This document shows, one piece after another, positions 1 through 9,040 of a stretch of 64,000 bases of DNA (positions are counted from its first letter, which is position 1; each line of letters opens with the position of its first letter). Source of the stretch: Paralithodes platypus. Its lineage: Eukaryota; Arthropoda; Malacostraca; Decapoda; Lithodidae. The stretch spans positions 32,757,423 to 32,821,422 of the forward strand of contig CM064519.1 of NCBI GenBank assembly GCA_032716605.1, given 5' to 3'. The notes under the pieces were generated by a model that was not told where the DNA came from, did not search any database, and worked only from the letters and a program-made list of their open reading frames with translations. A program made the position numbers and the translations under genes.

Positions 1-150
1 CATTAAACCTAAATTATTCTAGCACAATCTAATCCACTGACCATTATTTAACCTATAATCTAATATAACCTAGCTAAACATAAACCTAGTTTGCCTTATT
101 TCATCCAATGCCAACCTTGCCTAGCCTAACCCAATCTAAGCTAACAGGAC
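1..150. repeat. Degenerate AACCTAA-type AT-rich tract
   Basis: The stretch is made of loosely repeated taacctaa/ctaatcta words without a strict period. The same kind of sequence resumes at about 801-890, on the other side of the LINE fragment, so the LINE may have inserted into it. It resembles decayed (AACCT)n simple repeat. It is too irregular to be a telomere array. Confidence 0.5.
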
Positions 151-812
151 CTTTTTTTTTTTTTTTTTTTTTTTTTTTCTATGTGATTGAGGGAGGCAAA
201 AGGCATAACTGCCTATAGCGAGTGCCTCCCCCATAGTTGAAAGAGTGACAGGGCCAAAATCAAGGGACGTTCGAGCCAAAATGCCTGGACACACGGAGTT
301 TGAAGCAATTTAAGTCATAGGAAGAGGGAAAGACTGATTCTGGGAGAGTTCCAGAGCTCAGCTGTTGAGTAGAAGAAAGTTTGAGAATAACGTTTCACTC
401 TTGGGTTGGAGAGTTGCACAGAGTAGGGGTGGGATTGAGTTGCAAGACGGGTACCACGTGCCCTACGTAAAGGAGGTGGTATGCACTGGGATAGCTCTGA
501 GGAACACTGATTATTATAGTAGCGATAGAATAGCGAGAGAGATGCAACATTGCGGCGGAGAGAGAGAGATTGCAGAGAGTTGGTGAGTGGACGGGAGTTA
601 ATGATACGAAAGGCCTTCCTTTCAACTTTGTCTAGGAGAGCAGTGTGAGAGGAACCTCCCCACACATGTGAACAATACTCAATACAAGGGCGCACTATGC
701 CCCTGTACAGAGCAAGAAGCTGTGCAGGGGAAAAGAACCCCTTAAGGCGGTTGAGCACACCCAGCTTCTGGGAGGCTGAAGCTGCAATATATTGTAACAT
801 AACCTAATACAA
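151..812 (-). mobile_element. 5'-truncated non-LTR retrotransposon, jockey/CR1-like 3' end with poly(A) tail
   Basis: On the minus strand an open frame from 800 to 315 encodes about 160 residues typical of the region after the reverse-transcriptase palm in jockey/CR1-type LINEs. It has LGVLNRLKGFF, then the hallmark VRPCIEYCSHVWGG, then a C-terminal ELWNS. A frame change falls right after ELWNS: the expected continuation (PESVFP) lies in the next frame, so the copy is dead. Past the stop a short 3' UTR leads to a run of 27 T on the plus strand (152-178), which is the poly(A) tail of the minus-strand element. The 5' end is lost near 800-812, as usual for incomplete reverse transcription. The exact LINE clade is not settled. 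Confidence 0.85.
315..800 (-). pseudogene. Reverse transcriptase C-terminal fragment (LINE)
   Basis: This is the coding part of the poly(A)-tailed LINE at 151-812. About 161 residues remain; the catalytic YxDD palm motif and everything upstream are missing. What remains is the thumb and post-thumb region, with the conserved RPCIEYCSHVWGG block about 40 residues in. One single-base deletion near the end shifts the frame, replacing the normal C terminus with a serine/leucine-rich tail. It cannot make an active enzyme. Confidence 0.85.
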
Positions 813-919
813 CTTCAATACTGCAAACCAACCTATTTATATCCTAATCAAATCCTCATATAACCTAGCAAACCCAGTTTTAACCTAACCAAGAGTTGAT
901 AGGAATGTAATTGTTTTTG

Positions 920-1205
920 CTGTGCATGTGTGTGTGTGTGGGGGAGGGGGTGGGGTGGGGGGAGTTACCAGGGGGTTATAGCCCCGACCATTCTACCCTA
1001 ACCTGAGACTAGGACCTTAGCTGTCAAGTGCCTCTCTTTTTCGCTCCTCTCGCTCCCTTCCCCCCCTCTCTCCTTCCTCTGGGGTCGAGGCCGCTGGAAC
1101 AAGCTTGGGCAAATGATAACAAATGGACCCCCAGCCGCTTGACACCTCCGAGGGTCAAGTAGAGAGAGACTCCCCCCCCCCCCCTCCCCCCCCCCCTCCC
1201 CTCAC
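920..1205. repeat. GT/G-run and pyrimidine-rich low-complexity patch
   Basis: A short GT tract and G-runs at about 920-962 are followed by CT-rich sequence at 1025-1090 and two runs of C at about 1172-1199. The open frames across it are low complexity. Confidence 0.6.
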
Positions 1206-2574
1206 AATGCCTACACTCCATCATATTCTATTCTGCATATGTGACCAGAGGCTTTGAATGTAATTATGTCCATGGTTTAAATGACGATAGACCGGTACTG
1301 TGTTGCGGTATTAGGTGTTATTCATGTAGGCCTAAATGTGTTACTAAACTCTACTGGACAATAGAAAATTACTAGTATTTTATATGGTATATGGAACCTA
1401 ATTATCACTATTCTTTACAGGCAAGGGACCTTTTTGTATGGTTGATCTAACGGTGCTACACAACCTACTGGGCAATAGATACCCACGTGTATTTGTTATG
1501 ACATAGAACCTGGCAATTGGTAGGCATACACTATTTACCCACCACCGAACCTGGGCTCATTGCTAATATATAAGGTTCGATTCCAGGAGGAGATTTTTTC
1601 CATATGCTATGCTTACGTAATTGATATATACGTCAAAGTAAATAATATCATGTACCTTTCAAAAAGATTAAACAATAACAAATACAATTATCTATAAGCT
1701 TTCAGAAAATACAACTATTCTTTTGGTATAGTTAATTACTACATTAAGAGTAGAGTATTTATGAACAGTAGGTAGGTTTTCGTACAGAACCAAATGTGTA
1801 AAACAGCAACTACATTAATACTCTGTATGTTTGTTTTGCATAGCATACGTTTTGGATTTCTTCGATTAATATAAGGATTATTTATTTCATTATGCAAATG
1901 TATTACTGGTTTCAATTGGGTAACAAAAATACAACTAAATATTAATGTTGAGAGGGTTCATACTATAAATTATGTTCTTTTATGAAACTTGTAACCAACT
2001 TTAATGTTTAATACTTACTTTATAACTGATGTACCTATATTTCTGGTTAACATTTGTTAGGCTTGCTCAAGTCAGATAAACTTTTTTTGGCCAGGTCAGT
2101 ATAGTGTCGGTTATATTGTGACAACTGAATACAAAACACATGTCAGACAACAAATGCCTTTTGAAGATAAAATATAAAGGATTTGGCAATTCGGTATGAT
2201 CTTATTGATATGCTAATGCAAGGGACGAGTACATTTGATTACCGACCTTTCTCGGCTAAAATACCAAAATTCTCGAAAGTGCATCTAAAATCAAATATGA
2301 CTTTAACCTGCGTCTCTACAAAAGCGATTAATACGAAGAGAAGAAGAAAAGAAAACTGGCCGGATTTTTCTCCCCAGCGTCCTGTGTTTAGTTGACAAAG
2401 TTTACCCCATAAATCAAGGGGTGGCGTATCTAGAAAAAGCCAAGTTTCCTTATGAATTTATATAAGAGGGAGACTTAAAGCCGCAGTTTTCAGTGTGGTG
2501 TTGGTGTGCTGGCATTCGGTGTGATCGTCGTCTATGGTAGTACTCCTGTAATTAATGAAGGCAATATTAATTGC
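1206..2574. other. AT-rich stretch with no recognised feature
   Basis: Unique-looking AT-rich sequence. A B-box-like word GGTTCGATTCC at about 1572-1582 has only a weak, over-distant A-box-like word upstream (about 1510), and no cloverleaf can be drawn. The 70-residue frame at 2183-2395 has no recognisable motif. Confidence 0.5.
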
Positions 2575-2820
2575 CGTCCGGCTGGCTCAGTTGATAGCGT
2601 GCCTGATTCCCATCTTGAAGGTCTCGCGTTCAATCCCCGCTCAGATTGAAAAGTTTTTCTGAGATAATTATAGCCGGCGGTTACCCTCTCCCCATGAGCA
2701 AGGGGGATGGGTAATGGTCTCTGGTAGACTAAGGAAAGCCAAGCGCTTGTGAATCCTCGAAGGAGGAGATACGGGCGCTATATAAGTAACCAGAAGATTA
2801 TTATTATTATTATTATTATT
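2575..2820 (+). mobile_element. tRNA-derived SINE with (ATT)n tail
   Basis: The head contains an A-box-like word TGGCTCAGTTGATAGCG (about 2584-2600) and a B-box-like word GCGTTCAATCCCC (about 2626-2638), spaced as in a tRNA internal promoter. The body continues about 140 bp with a G/C-rich middle. It ends at CGCTATATAAGTAACCAGAAG followed by about eight ATT units (about 2797-2820). That order (tRNA-like head, unrelated body, short simple-repeat tail) is the standard SINE layout. RNA polymerase III transcription and mobilisation by a partner LINE are inferred from family knowledge. The tRNA-like head is too diverged to be a working tRNA. Confidence 0.85.
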
Positions 2821-3495
2821 TTGATGTTGATATTGTTTTTTGATGGTTAATTAGTTCCACATAAAATGTGTATAATTTGCTAGACTTAAATATTCAGTTA
2901 CCCAATCCATCCACCACAACCCCCGCAGATCATGGTGTCCGATAACAACAGTGTTGCGGGTAGCACAACTAGATTGATTTCAACTAAATTTGTATATACA
3001 ATGTTTATAATCTTTAAAGACAAACCTAATATCAAACTTGATAACACTTAAATTTACATTTCCTTACATACTTTAACATAAAAAAAACAAAAATACATAT
3101 TTAATATATATCATTTTAGACTGAAAACTGTAAATATTACAATTACACAAGCTACCCGAGGAATACCACAAATATACACACAAGAGCCTATAACCCAGGA
3201 TTCTCCCGCTCCCCCCTCCCTCCATTCATTGTAAACTTGATGACACACGAAATTCAAATGATCTGGACTGGAAAAGGTGGAAGTGATGAAGACATTAGGA
3301 AGCCTCTTGGTATACCACCCCGGCTCTCTCTCTCTCTCTCTCTCCCTCCACCAGCAACCAACCAACCACCTTAGGCCTAGTGGGGGAACTAATATAAGGG
3401 AAATACAAGGGATCCGTGGGTGTAGTAGGATGATTGATGGGGGCTGTCTTGATATATGAGGGGCTGGTATTACGTGTCCTGCGCCGGGGCCCATA
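2821..3495. other. AT-rich stretch with short CT repeat, no gene
   Basis: Mostly single-copy AT-rich sequence. A (CT)n run of about ten units lies at 3323-3343. The overlapping frames of 127, 67 and 60 residues at 3111-3498 have no recognisable motif and partly translate the CT repeat. Confidence 0.5.
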
Positions 3496-4110
3496 CAACC
3501 TACTAAATCCTTCGCCTCTTCTTCCTTCTACAGTAGTTCGCCTCTTTCTCCTATTTAGTTTTTTCTTCTTCTTCCTCCTTCCTCTTGCTCCTCATTCCGT
3601 TTTCTTTATCTTCCTCTGTAGTTTCTGACACTAAATCTCTCTTCTTTCTTCTACTTCTCTTGACCCTTCTTCATTCTGCTACTCTTTCCTATGAACGAAT
3701 GGTTTCGCTTCTATTTCTCTATACCTTTAAATTCTACCTCCTCTACCTCGTTTTCTATGCTGTATATTGCTCTAGCTTCAGACACCAAATCCTTAGCCAT
3801 GTCTTCCTTCTACTTCTCCTCTCCATATTTACTTCTACTCCTATATCTCGGTTTCTTCATATTCCTGTAGTTTCTGACACCCAATCCTTCGCATCTGCCT
3901 TCTCCTCCTTGCTGGTGTTCGTATTTCTGATTTTTTTCTTCGTCCTGTGGTGCCTGAGCTTTCTCTACTTCGGTTTGTTTTTCCTCCTATTATTTCTCTT
4001 CCTCCTCATTCTTGTCACTCCTATTTCTCAATATAAATGCTCTCTGAGGTTTTCTTCCTTGGCCTCATTTTTTTGTTTTTTGTTTTTATGTTTTACACTT
4101 TGACGTACAC
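3496..4110. repeat. Pyrimidine-rich degenerate tandem array
   Basis: The plus strand is strongly C+T biased and repeats a loose block containing TTTCTGACAC(T/C)(A/C)AATC, seen near 3621, 3776 (TTCAGACACCAAATCC) and 3870. The period is roughly 100-155 bp and much decayed. The 172-residue hydrophobic frame here is just what TTC/CTT-rich DNA encodes (Phe, Leu, Ser) and is not taken as a gene. Confidence 0.65.
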
Positions 4111-4251
4111 ATGTATTTCTGTATTCCTACTTAATTTAATTCAAAATTATATCTATTTTGACTCTTTTCTAAAAGCAAATATTTTTACCACTCATATTTT
4201 CCTATCTTTAGTATGTCTTTACTTCGTTAGTAATAACACTCAAGAATTATG

Positions 4252-4467
4252 TTAACCCTTTGAGTACCAGCGACGTGTGTTAGCTTTTATTTGTCGCTAT
4301 GTTCAGACGATATTATGCAGCTTAGGAAGGATCTGCGGTATTTATATAGGTTGTTTGAGATAGTCTGAAGCCTTATTACTGCTACAGGTTTTTCCTAAGC
4401 TGAATCATATCGTCTCATAGTTGCTACAATATGAAGAAAAGGAAGTCGCCGGTACTGTAAGGGTTTA
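4252..4467. mobile_element. TTAA-flanked MITE, CCCTT family, copy 1
   Basis: An imperfect palindrome of about 215 bp. The left end is TTAA then CCCTTTGAGTACCAGCGACG; the right end is GTCGCCGGTACTGTAAGGG. Inner arms carry the family words AGACGATATTATGCAGCTTAGGAAGGATCTG (left) and CCTAAGCTGAATCATATCGTCT (right), which pair with each other. The right flank has drifted from TTAA. TTAACCC-type ends recall piggyBac-like elements; that assignment is inferred. Confidence 0.7.
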
Positions 4468-4920
4468 TATCACATTATTGTTCAGTATTACGAGAATAAC
4501 ATTTTATCAAAGGCCATTAAGATTATTTCTTAGTATAGTATTTGGATGGCATAATTTATTTACATTTCACTTGTATTATATTTATAATTTGCATTTTCCC
4601 ATCATAAAACAATAAAACACATACATTTGTATATTTCACTCTGTTGTGGGTAATTATCACACATGTTTTAATTATTGCTTGTATATTTACTTCATTTTTT
4701 GTTCACATACAGTTTATTGGTAATGCATGCACACAAATCTTACGTATACATTTTCTTGTAATTAATTTCCTCTTAATTTGCATTCACCCCTAATTATAAT
4801 AAAATTGTAAGTGGAACTAAAGGTATTTTTGCAATTACGAAATAAGAGACCCTCGTCATATCGTACCGGTATATATATATATATTGAGTATATATCACAA
4901 ATACACGTGAGCCACCAAAT
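4468..4920. other. AT-rich stretch, no gene
   Basis: AT-rich DNA with a short (AT)n run at about 4870-4883. Nothing recognisable. Confidence 0.5.
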
Positions 4921-5110
4921 GTTTCTAATCTCTCAGTGGGGTTCGAACCGCCGACCGTCAGGACGATAGCCGACGCTTTAATCAACTACACCACGGCACT
5001 GCCGTGGTGTAGTTGACTGGTGTAGTCTAGACTGCCGTGGTGTAGTTGATTAAAGCGTCGGCTATCGTCCTGACGGTCGGCGGTTCGAACCCCACTGAGA
5101 GATTAGAAAC
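4921..5110. repeat. Perfect 78-bp inverted repeat of a tRNA-like SINE head
   Basis: Positions 4921-4998 are the exact reverse complement of 5033-5110. Each arm holds TGGTGTAGTTGATTAAAGCG (A-box-like) and GGTTCGAACCCC (strong B-box). The 34-bp spacer (4999-5032) is a third, partial and slightly changed copy of the start of the unit. T-stem and acceptor pairing are broken, so these are tRNA-derived SINE heads, not tRNA genes. (AT)n lies on both sides. Arms with no differences imply recent origin or ongoing correction between arms. Confidence 0.85.
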
Positions 5111-5125
5111 ATATATATATATATA

Positions 5126-5210
<85 letters not shown>

Positions 5211-5231
5211 TATATATATATATATATATAT
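5109..5231. repeat. (AT)n microsatellite
   Basis: About 120 bp of near-pure TA repeats with a few interruptions. It lies between the tRNA-like inverted repeat and the 3' tail of the LINE that follows. Confidence 0.95.
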
Positions 5232-5503
5232 ACAATTCAATTCAATTCAATTCCCTTTATTTCGTAACAGAGTACATACAGACACAAAATATATATTCGA
5301 ATACAAAATAATTGCAAACGCATTAAAGTTAAAAACTATTATTTACAAACATGGCTTATGTTCAATCAACATGTCTATTTAAATTGCAGTGCTGATCATA
5401 TAATCATACCAACTGCTGCTCAATCTTAATACTCAAGAACTGTAAAATCTTATACATTAGTATTTGACTACATACAACATAATAATCTATTTACACTATT
5501 TAA

Positions 5504-5882
5504 AGGGGGGTGACCTGCTTTTTGTTATTTCTGTCCTTTTCTCTTTTTCTCTGGCTTGTATCCATTCGGGCCCATTCAGCCAACTATTTTAAGACGTTTA
5601 TCCCCATCTAGGTGTCGATTTCTTCCTGACGAGCGATAGCGAGCCAGCATTATAATTATGAAGAAATCCGGCTTCGCCGGAGACATTTTTCTATCGAAAA
5701 ATGTACAAATTTAGCCTGCTGTCAAACAAAATTAAAAAATATGCTGACTCGCTACCGCTCACCAGTAAGAAATGGACACCTGGATGGGGATAAACGTCTT
5801 AAAACAGTAGGCTGAATGGGGCCAAATGGATACAAGCCAGAGAAAGATAGAAAAGGACAGAACAAAATGCAGGTCACCCCCC
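5504..5882. mobile_element. TTAA foldback MITE, family 1a, copy A
   Basis: A 379-bp element with matching ends GGGGGGTGACCTGC and GCAGGTCACCCCCC, flanked by TTAA at 5500-5503 and 5883-5886. Most of its length is two inverted arms meeting at a short loop that holds the hairpin TCCGGCTTCGCCGGA. No coding capacity. It sits inside the last codons of the LINE on the minus strand; excising it with one TTAA restores that frame to its stop, which proves the boundaries. An extra A follows the left TTAA. Confidence 0.9.
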
Positions 5883-6104
5883 TTAATGCTATTAAAATAT
5901 AGAACAAAGGCCTGCATCTGTCCTCATGTCTCTGTACCCAGTAATTACGTATTCTGGACAACGGAATGTCCAAGTCCTCACTTGGTACATCAACACCATA
6001 TCTACTATTAAATATTTTTTTGACAAATGTCATAAATAAACCATTTTTAATAAAATATTGATTATACAAGAAAATAGGATTAAGTGACTTCATTAATCTC
6101 TTAA

Positions 6105-6477
6105 GGGGGGTGACCTGTTTTTGTTCTGTCCTTTTCTATCTTTCTCTGGCTTGTATCCATTTGGCCCCATTCAGCCTACTGTTTTAAGACGTTTATCCCC
6201 ATCCAGGTGTAATTTTTTTACTGGTGAGCGGTAGCGAGCCAGCATTTTTTTTATTTTTGTTTGACAGCAGGCTAAATTTGTACATTTTTCGATAGAAAAA
6301 TTTCTCCGGCGAAGCCGGATTTCTTCATATAATGCTGGCTCGCTATCGCTCGCCAGGAAGAAATCGACACATTGATGGGGATAAACGTCTTAAAATAGTT
6401 GGCTGAATGGGGCCGAATGGATACAAACCAGAGAAAGAGAGAAAAGGACAAAAATAACAAAAAGCAGGTTACCCCCC
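6105..6477. mobile_element. TTAA foldback MITE, family 1a, copy B
   Basis: A 373-bp element, left end GGGGGGTGACCTG, right end CAGGTTACCCCCC, with perfect TTAA at 6101-6104 and 6478-6481. The loop hairpin reads TCCGGCGAAGCCGGA, opposite in orientation to copy A. Arms carry GGTAGCGAGCCAGCAT and ATGCTGGCTCGCTATCGC. It also interrupts the LINE; removing it rejoins the frame across the site. Confidence 0.92.
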
Positions 6478-6502
6478 TTAAATGACCTAGCTTGCGTAAG
6501 TG

Positions 6503-6967
6503 CTATGTGATGCTTAAACAACAATTGCTGACAGTTAGTTGCAGTAATGTGGCTGCTTGCATACTTAGGAACATTATGCATACGTTTAAGAGCACTACGG
6601 TACTGTACGCAATTCCAAATGTTTTAAAGATGGCAGAGTTTAGACTTGAACTATGGTTCCATAGATTGACCCCATAATCTGGACAACAATATGAATTAAA
6701 TAAAAACAGAAGAACGTTGCTATTTACACTATTAAAATGTCTAAAAACACCATTAAAAGAGGCATACAAATGATTGTATTAAATATTAGTATCATCAAAC
6801 TTCGTATACCTGTGATGTACAATACACTTTGATTTGCCCTTATTTATTTGTAATTTATGTTCACTGACTTTAACTGAAACAGAAGTATACAGTTTGTCCA
6901 TATCACTGTGACTCTGAGCAAAGAGGACTAGGTCATCTGCATAAGCTAAAATATTACATCTTGTCAA
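6503..6967 (-). pseudogene. Reverse transcriptase palm and thumb remnant (LINE)
   Basis: Two frames cover one decayed gene. The first (6967-6779) has the catalytic YADD about 9 residues in, with the downstream KLQINKGKSKCIV strand typical of LINE palms. The second (6769-6503) has FLFNSYCCPDYGVNLWN. The frame then changes near 6600 into one reading HNVPKYASSHITATNCQQLL, which runs to the MITE at 6477. YADD is intact but the protein is broken by at least two frame changes and a 5' truncation. Confidence 0.85.
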
Positions 6968-6971
6968 ACCA

Positions 6972-6973
<2 letters not shown>

Positions 6974-7021
<48 letters not shown>
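6974..7021. repeat. (AT)n microsatellite
   Basis: About 24 TA units exactly at the broken 5' edge of the LINE. Confidence 0.95.
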
Positions 7022-7024
<3 letters not shown>

Positions 7025-7235
7025 ATTTACAATGATCAAATTTTTTCTAAATATATTATTTCACTCATTTTGCCATATTATATTTTTCAAATAAGTTCAT
7101 TAACTCGAATTTATATCCGATATTAATACAAAGTTCCTTTTCCACTTAACCTCATGTCAGATATTCTTTTCTTTTTCTATATTCTGCCGTTCCTTCCTCA
7201 CAAGATTTCAGAATATCTTTCACTAGTTTAATTTA

Positions 7236-7395
7236 ATTCTGGTTCACGTTAAACGACTTTATTCAGCTTAAGAAGCATGTATATAAATGTGAGGGTAAAG
7301 TCTCTCTCAATGACCTTTTGAAGCACAGACGTCCTTCCTAAGTGAAATAAAATCGTCTAATGATAGCCAGAATAAAGTAGAGAAAGGTGCACACA
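7236..7395. mobile_element. CCCTT-family TTAA MITE remnant, copy 2
   Basis: Contains the paired family words CGACTTTATTCAGCTTAAGAAG and CTTCCTAAGTGAAATAAAATCG, followed by TCTAATGATAGCCAGAATAAAG. The terminal CCCTT ends are lost or eroded. Confidence 0.55.
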
Positions 7396-7616
7396 TATAA
7401 TAAAGGTGTTCGTTTTCACTGCCACCTACATTTCTGAGCTACCACAGTCCAGTATTATAGTCGTTCCCGAAAATAACAGTAAAGTAATTCACGTGCCCTC
7501 GTATACATTATATTTCACAACACATTATAAAGCCACCACTTCCTCGCCATATTGCACCCTTGGTTCTCACATCATTATCATGGTATATCGCTCTGCTTGC
7601 CATGCACTGCCAGACA
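7396..7616. other. Single-copy stretch, no gene
   Basis: An 86-residue frame (7406-7666) crosses it and runs into the following MITE. It has no recognisable domain and is not supported. Confidence 0.4.
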
Positions 7617-7620
7617 TTAA

Positions 7621-7983
7621 GGGGAGATGGGTCGTTTTTCTGGTCCCCCTGCTTCCTCATGTTTAGGCCCATTAGATTTGAGATTATATGACGTTCATGC
7701 CATTAGTTTGGCGATTTTAATAACTTTCGCCCCATTTCATTGTCAAATTTAAGACCTTTCGTGCCATTTAGGTGTTGATTTTTTCCTGGCGAGCGATAGC
7801 GAGCCTGTAATTTTTAGAATAACCGGCCTTCGGCCGGGAAAATTTTCTACCGAAAAATTTACAAATTTGTCTAGAAGAGGGGTCTAACGGGTGTTTTTTA
7901 AAGGTTGATGGAGGTCTAGCGAGGACACTAACAAAATATATGAATACATGAATTTATAGACCAAAAAAACGGCCACTATCCCC
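7621..7983. mobile_element. TTAA foldback MITE, family 2, copy C
   Basis: A 363-bp element between TTAA at 7617-7620 and 7984-7987, with imperfect ends GGGGAGATGGGTCG and CGGCCACTATCCCC. One side has three degenerate copies of a block like GCCCCATTNNTTTGNCGATTTTAAGAC. The core shares TTCCTGGCGAGCGATAGCGAG and the TTTTCTACCGAAAAAT word with family 1. The loop hairpin is CCGGCCTTCGGCCGG, a perfect 6-bp stem with a TTC loop. No open frame. Confidence 0.88.
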
Positions 7984-8036
7984 TTAAGGGGAATTGCCCG
8001 TGCCTGGTGACAGCCTGGGGGTTTAGTTCCGCCCGT

Positions 8037-8140
8037 GAATCACAGTCAACATATCGCGAGAACAGTCCTTCCTTATTTTCCTCTCATAATCACAGTCAAC
8101 ATATCGCAATTACAACCCTTCCTTATTTTCCTCTCATAAT
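8037..8140. repeat. Tandem duplication, ~52-bp unit, two copies
   Basis: The block starting AATCACAGTCAACATATCGC and ending TTTTCCTCTCATAA occurs twice in a row with few changes. Confidence 0.9.
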
Positions 8141-8143
8141 TGA

Positions 8144-8363
8144 CCACTTGCGAGTTTCAGGCTATAAGGAAGTTGGAGCTGCAGACAACGATATTTAGCA
8201 GAATTACCAGCTAAAATAGGGTTGCATTTATGAATACTGTACAGTACATACCCAAAAATTCAACATACTTTTGATCAATCAGAAACCTACATTATTATCG
8301 CATTTTTGTTTAATATCGATGGGTACGGCTCCAACTTCCTCATAGCCTGACACTCGCAAGGGG
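8144..8363. mobile_element. TTAA-flanked MITE with ~38-bp terminal inverted repeats (CCCCTTGCGAG family)
   Basis: The right end read inward is CCCCTTGCGAGTGTCAGGC followed by TATGAGGAAGTTGGAGC. The left end is CCACTTGCGAGTTTCAGGC followed by TATAAGGAAGTTGGAGC. Flanks are TTGA (8140-8143) and TTAA (8364-8367). The 220-bp element has an AT-rich non-coding interior. The ends resemble the CCCTT family in their first six bases only. Confidence 0.82.
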
Positions 8364-8489
8364 TTAATTACAGTCATTATGGAGTTACCCTGACCGTCAA
8401 CCTGTGCATGAGGTTGCCTTAGAACAATTATATATATATAGTCGTATACTCTCTGTGTTCCTTCTGGGTAAACACTGGGGCTGCGTTGA

Positions 8490-8868
8490 GGGGGGTCACC
8501 GGCATATTTTTTTATTTTTCTCTCCTTTCCCCTCTTTCACTGGCTCCATTCGGCCCCATTCAGCTAACTGATTTAAGACGCTTATCCCCACCCAGGTGTT
8601 GATTTCTTCCTGGCGAGCGATAGCGAGCCAGCATTGTATGGAGAAATCCGGCTTCGCCGGACACATTTTTCTATCGAAAAACGTACAAATTTAGATTGCT
8701 GTCAAAACAAATATATATATATGATGGCACGCTACCACTCGCCAGGAAAATATTGACACCTGGATGGGGGTAAACGTCTTAAAACAGTAGGCTGAATGGG
8801 GCCGAATTGATACAACCCAAAGAGAGACGGAGAGAAAAAGAAGAAAAACAAAAGCGAGGTGGGCTGCG
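8490..8868. mobile_element. TTAA foldback MITE, family 1b, copy D
   Basis: A 379-bp element. The left end is GGGGGGTCACCGGC after TTGA (8486-8489). The right end is GCGAGGTGGGCTGCG before TTAA (8869-8872). Unlike family 1a, the two ends differ from each other. Loop hairpin TCCGGCTTCGCCGGA and a short (AT)n are present. Confidence 0.88.
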
Positions 8869-9040
8869 TTAATATTAGCAACAATGGAGTGTTTATGGGT
8901 TGGGGTGGGGGGGGGGGGGGTGTCTGCCTTTGCCAAAACTTCTTACGGGGTGCTAAATGATCAGATCAAAGAAGAGATTGTTCCCTTCATGCATGGGGCA
9001 GGGGAAATTATTATAGCAAACACTTTCGTTAATCAATTAA

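Larger units (their letters stand above)
5224..6975 (-). mobile_element. Non-LTR retrotransposon 3' half with (GAATT)n tail, split by two MITEs
   Basis: Read on the minus strand: reverse-transcriptase palm motif AYADDLVLFAQ (about 6945-6913), then LFNSYCCPDYGVNLWN (about 6700-6653), then the C-terminal domain, a stop codon at 5470-5468, a 3' UTR, and a tail of GAATT repeats at 5224-5252. Two TTAA elements interrupt it, at 6105-6477 and 5504-5882. Deleting each together with one TTAA copy leaves a continuous reading frame across both joins to the stop. Other lesions are real: stops and frame shifts between about 6780 and 6600, and loss of everything 5' of the palm motif at an (AT)n tract. It is a dead CR1/jockey-type LINE; the clade is uncertain. 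Confidence 0.85.

Noticed and set aside
1..150. Telomeric (AACCT)n array
   Set aside because: The AACCTAA words are irregular and interrupted; similar decayed tracts lie inside the window (22917-23087).
1509..1585. tRNA-like segment with GGTTCGATTCC
   Set aside because: The A-box-like word is about 60 bp upstream, too far, and no cloverleaf can be drawn.
3585..4103. 172-residue hydrophobic frame resembling a membrane protein
   Set aside because: Comes from a pyrimidine-rich degenerate tandem array (TTC, CTT, CTC codons); the same DNA block repeats inside the frame.
5033..5110. Functional tRNA gene
   Set aside because: A- and B-box-like words are present but T-stem and acceptor-stem pairs fail; inverted identical copies fit SINE heads better.
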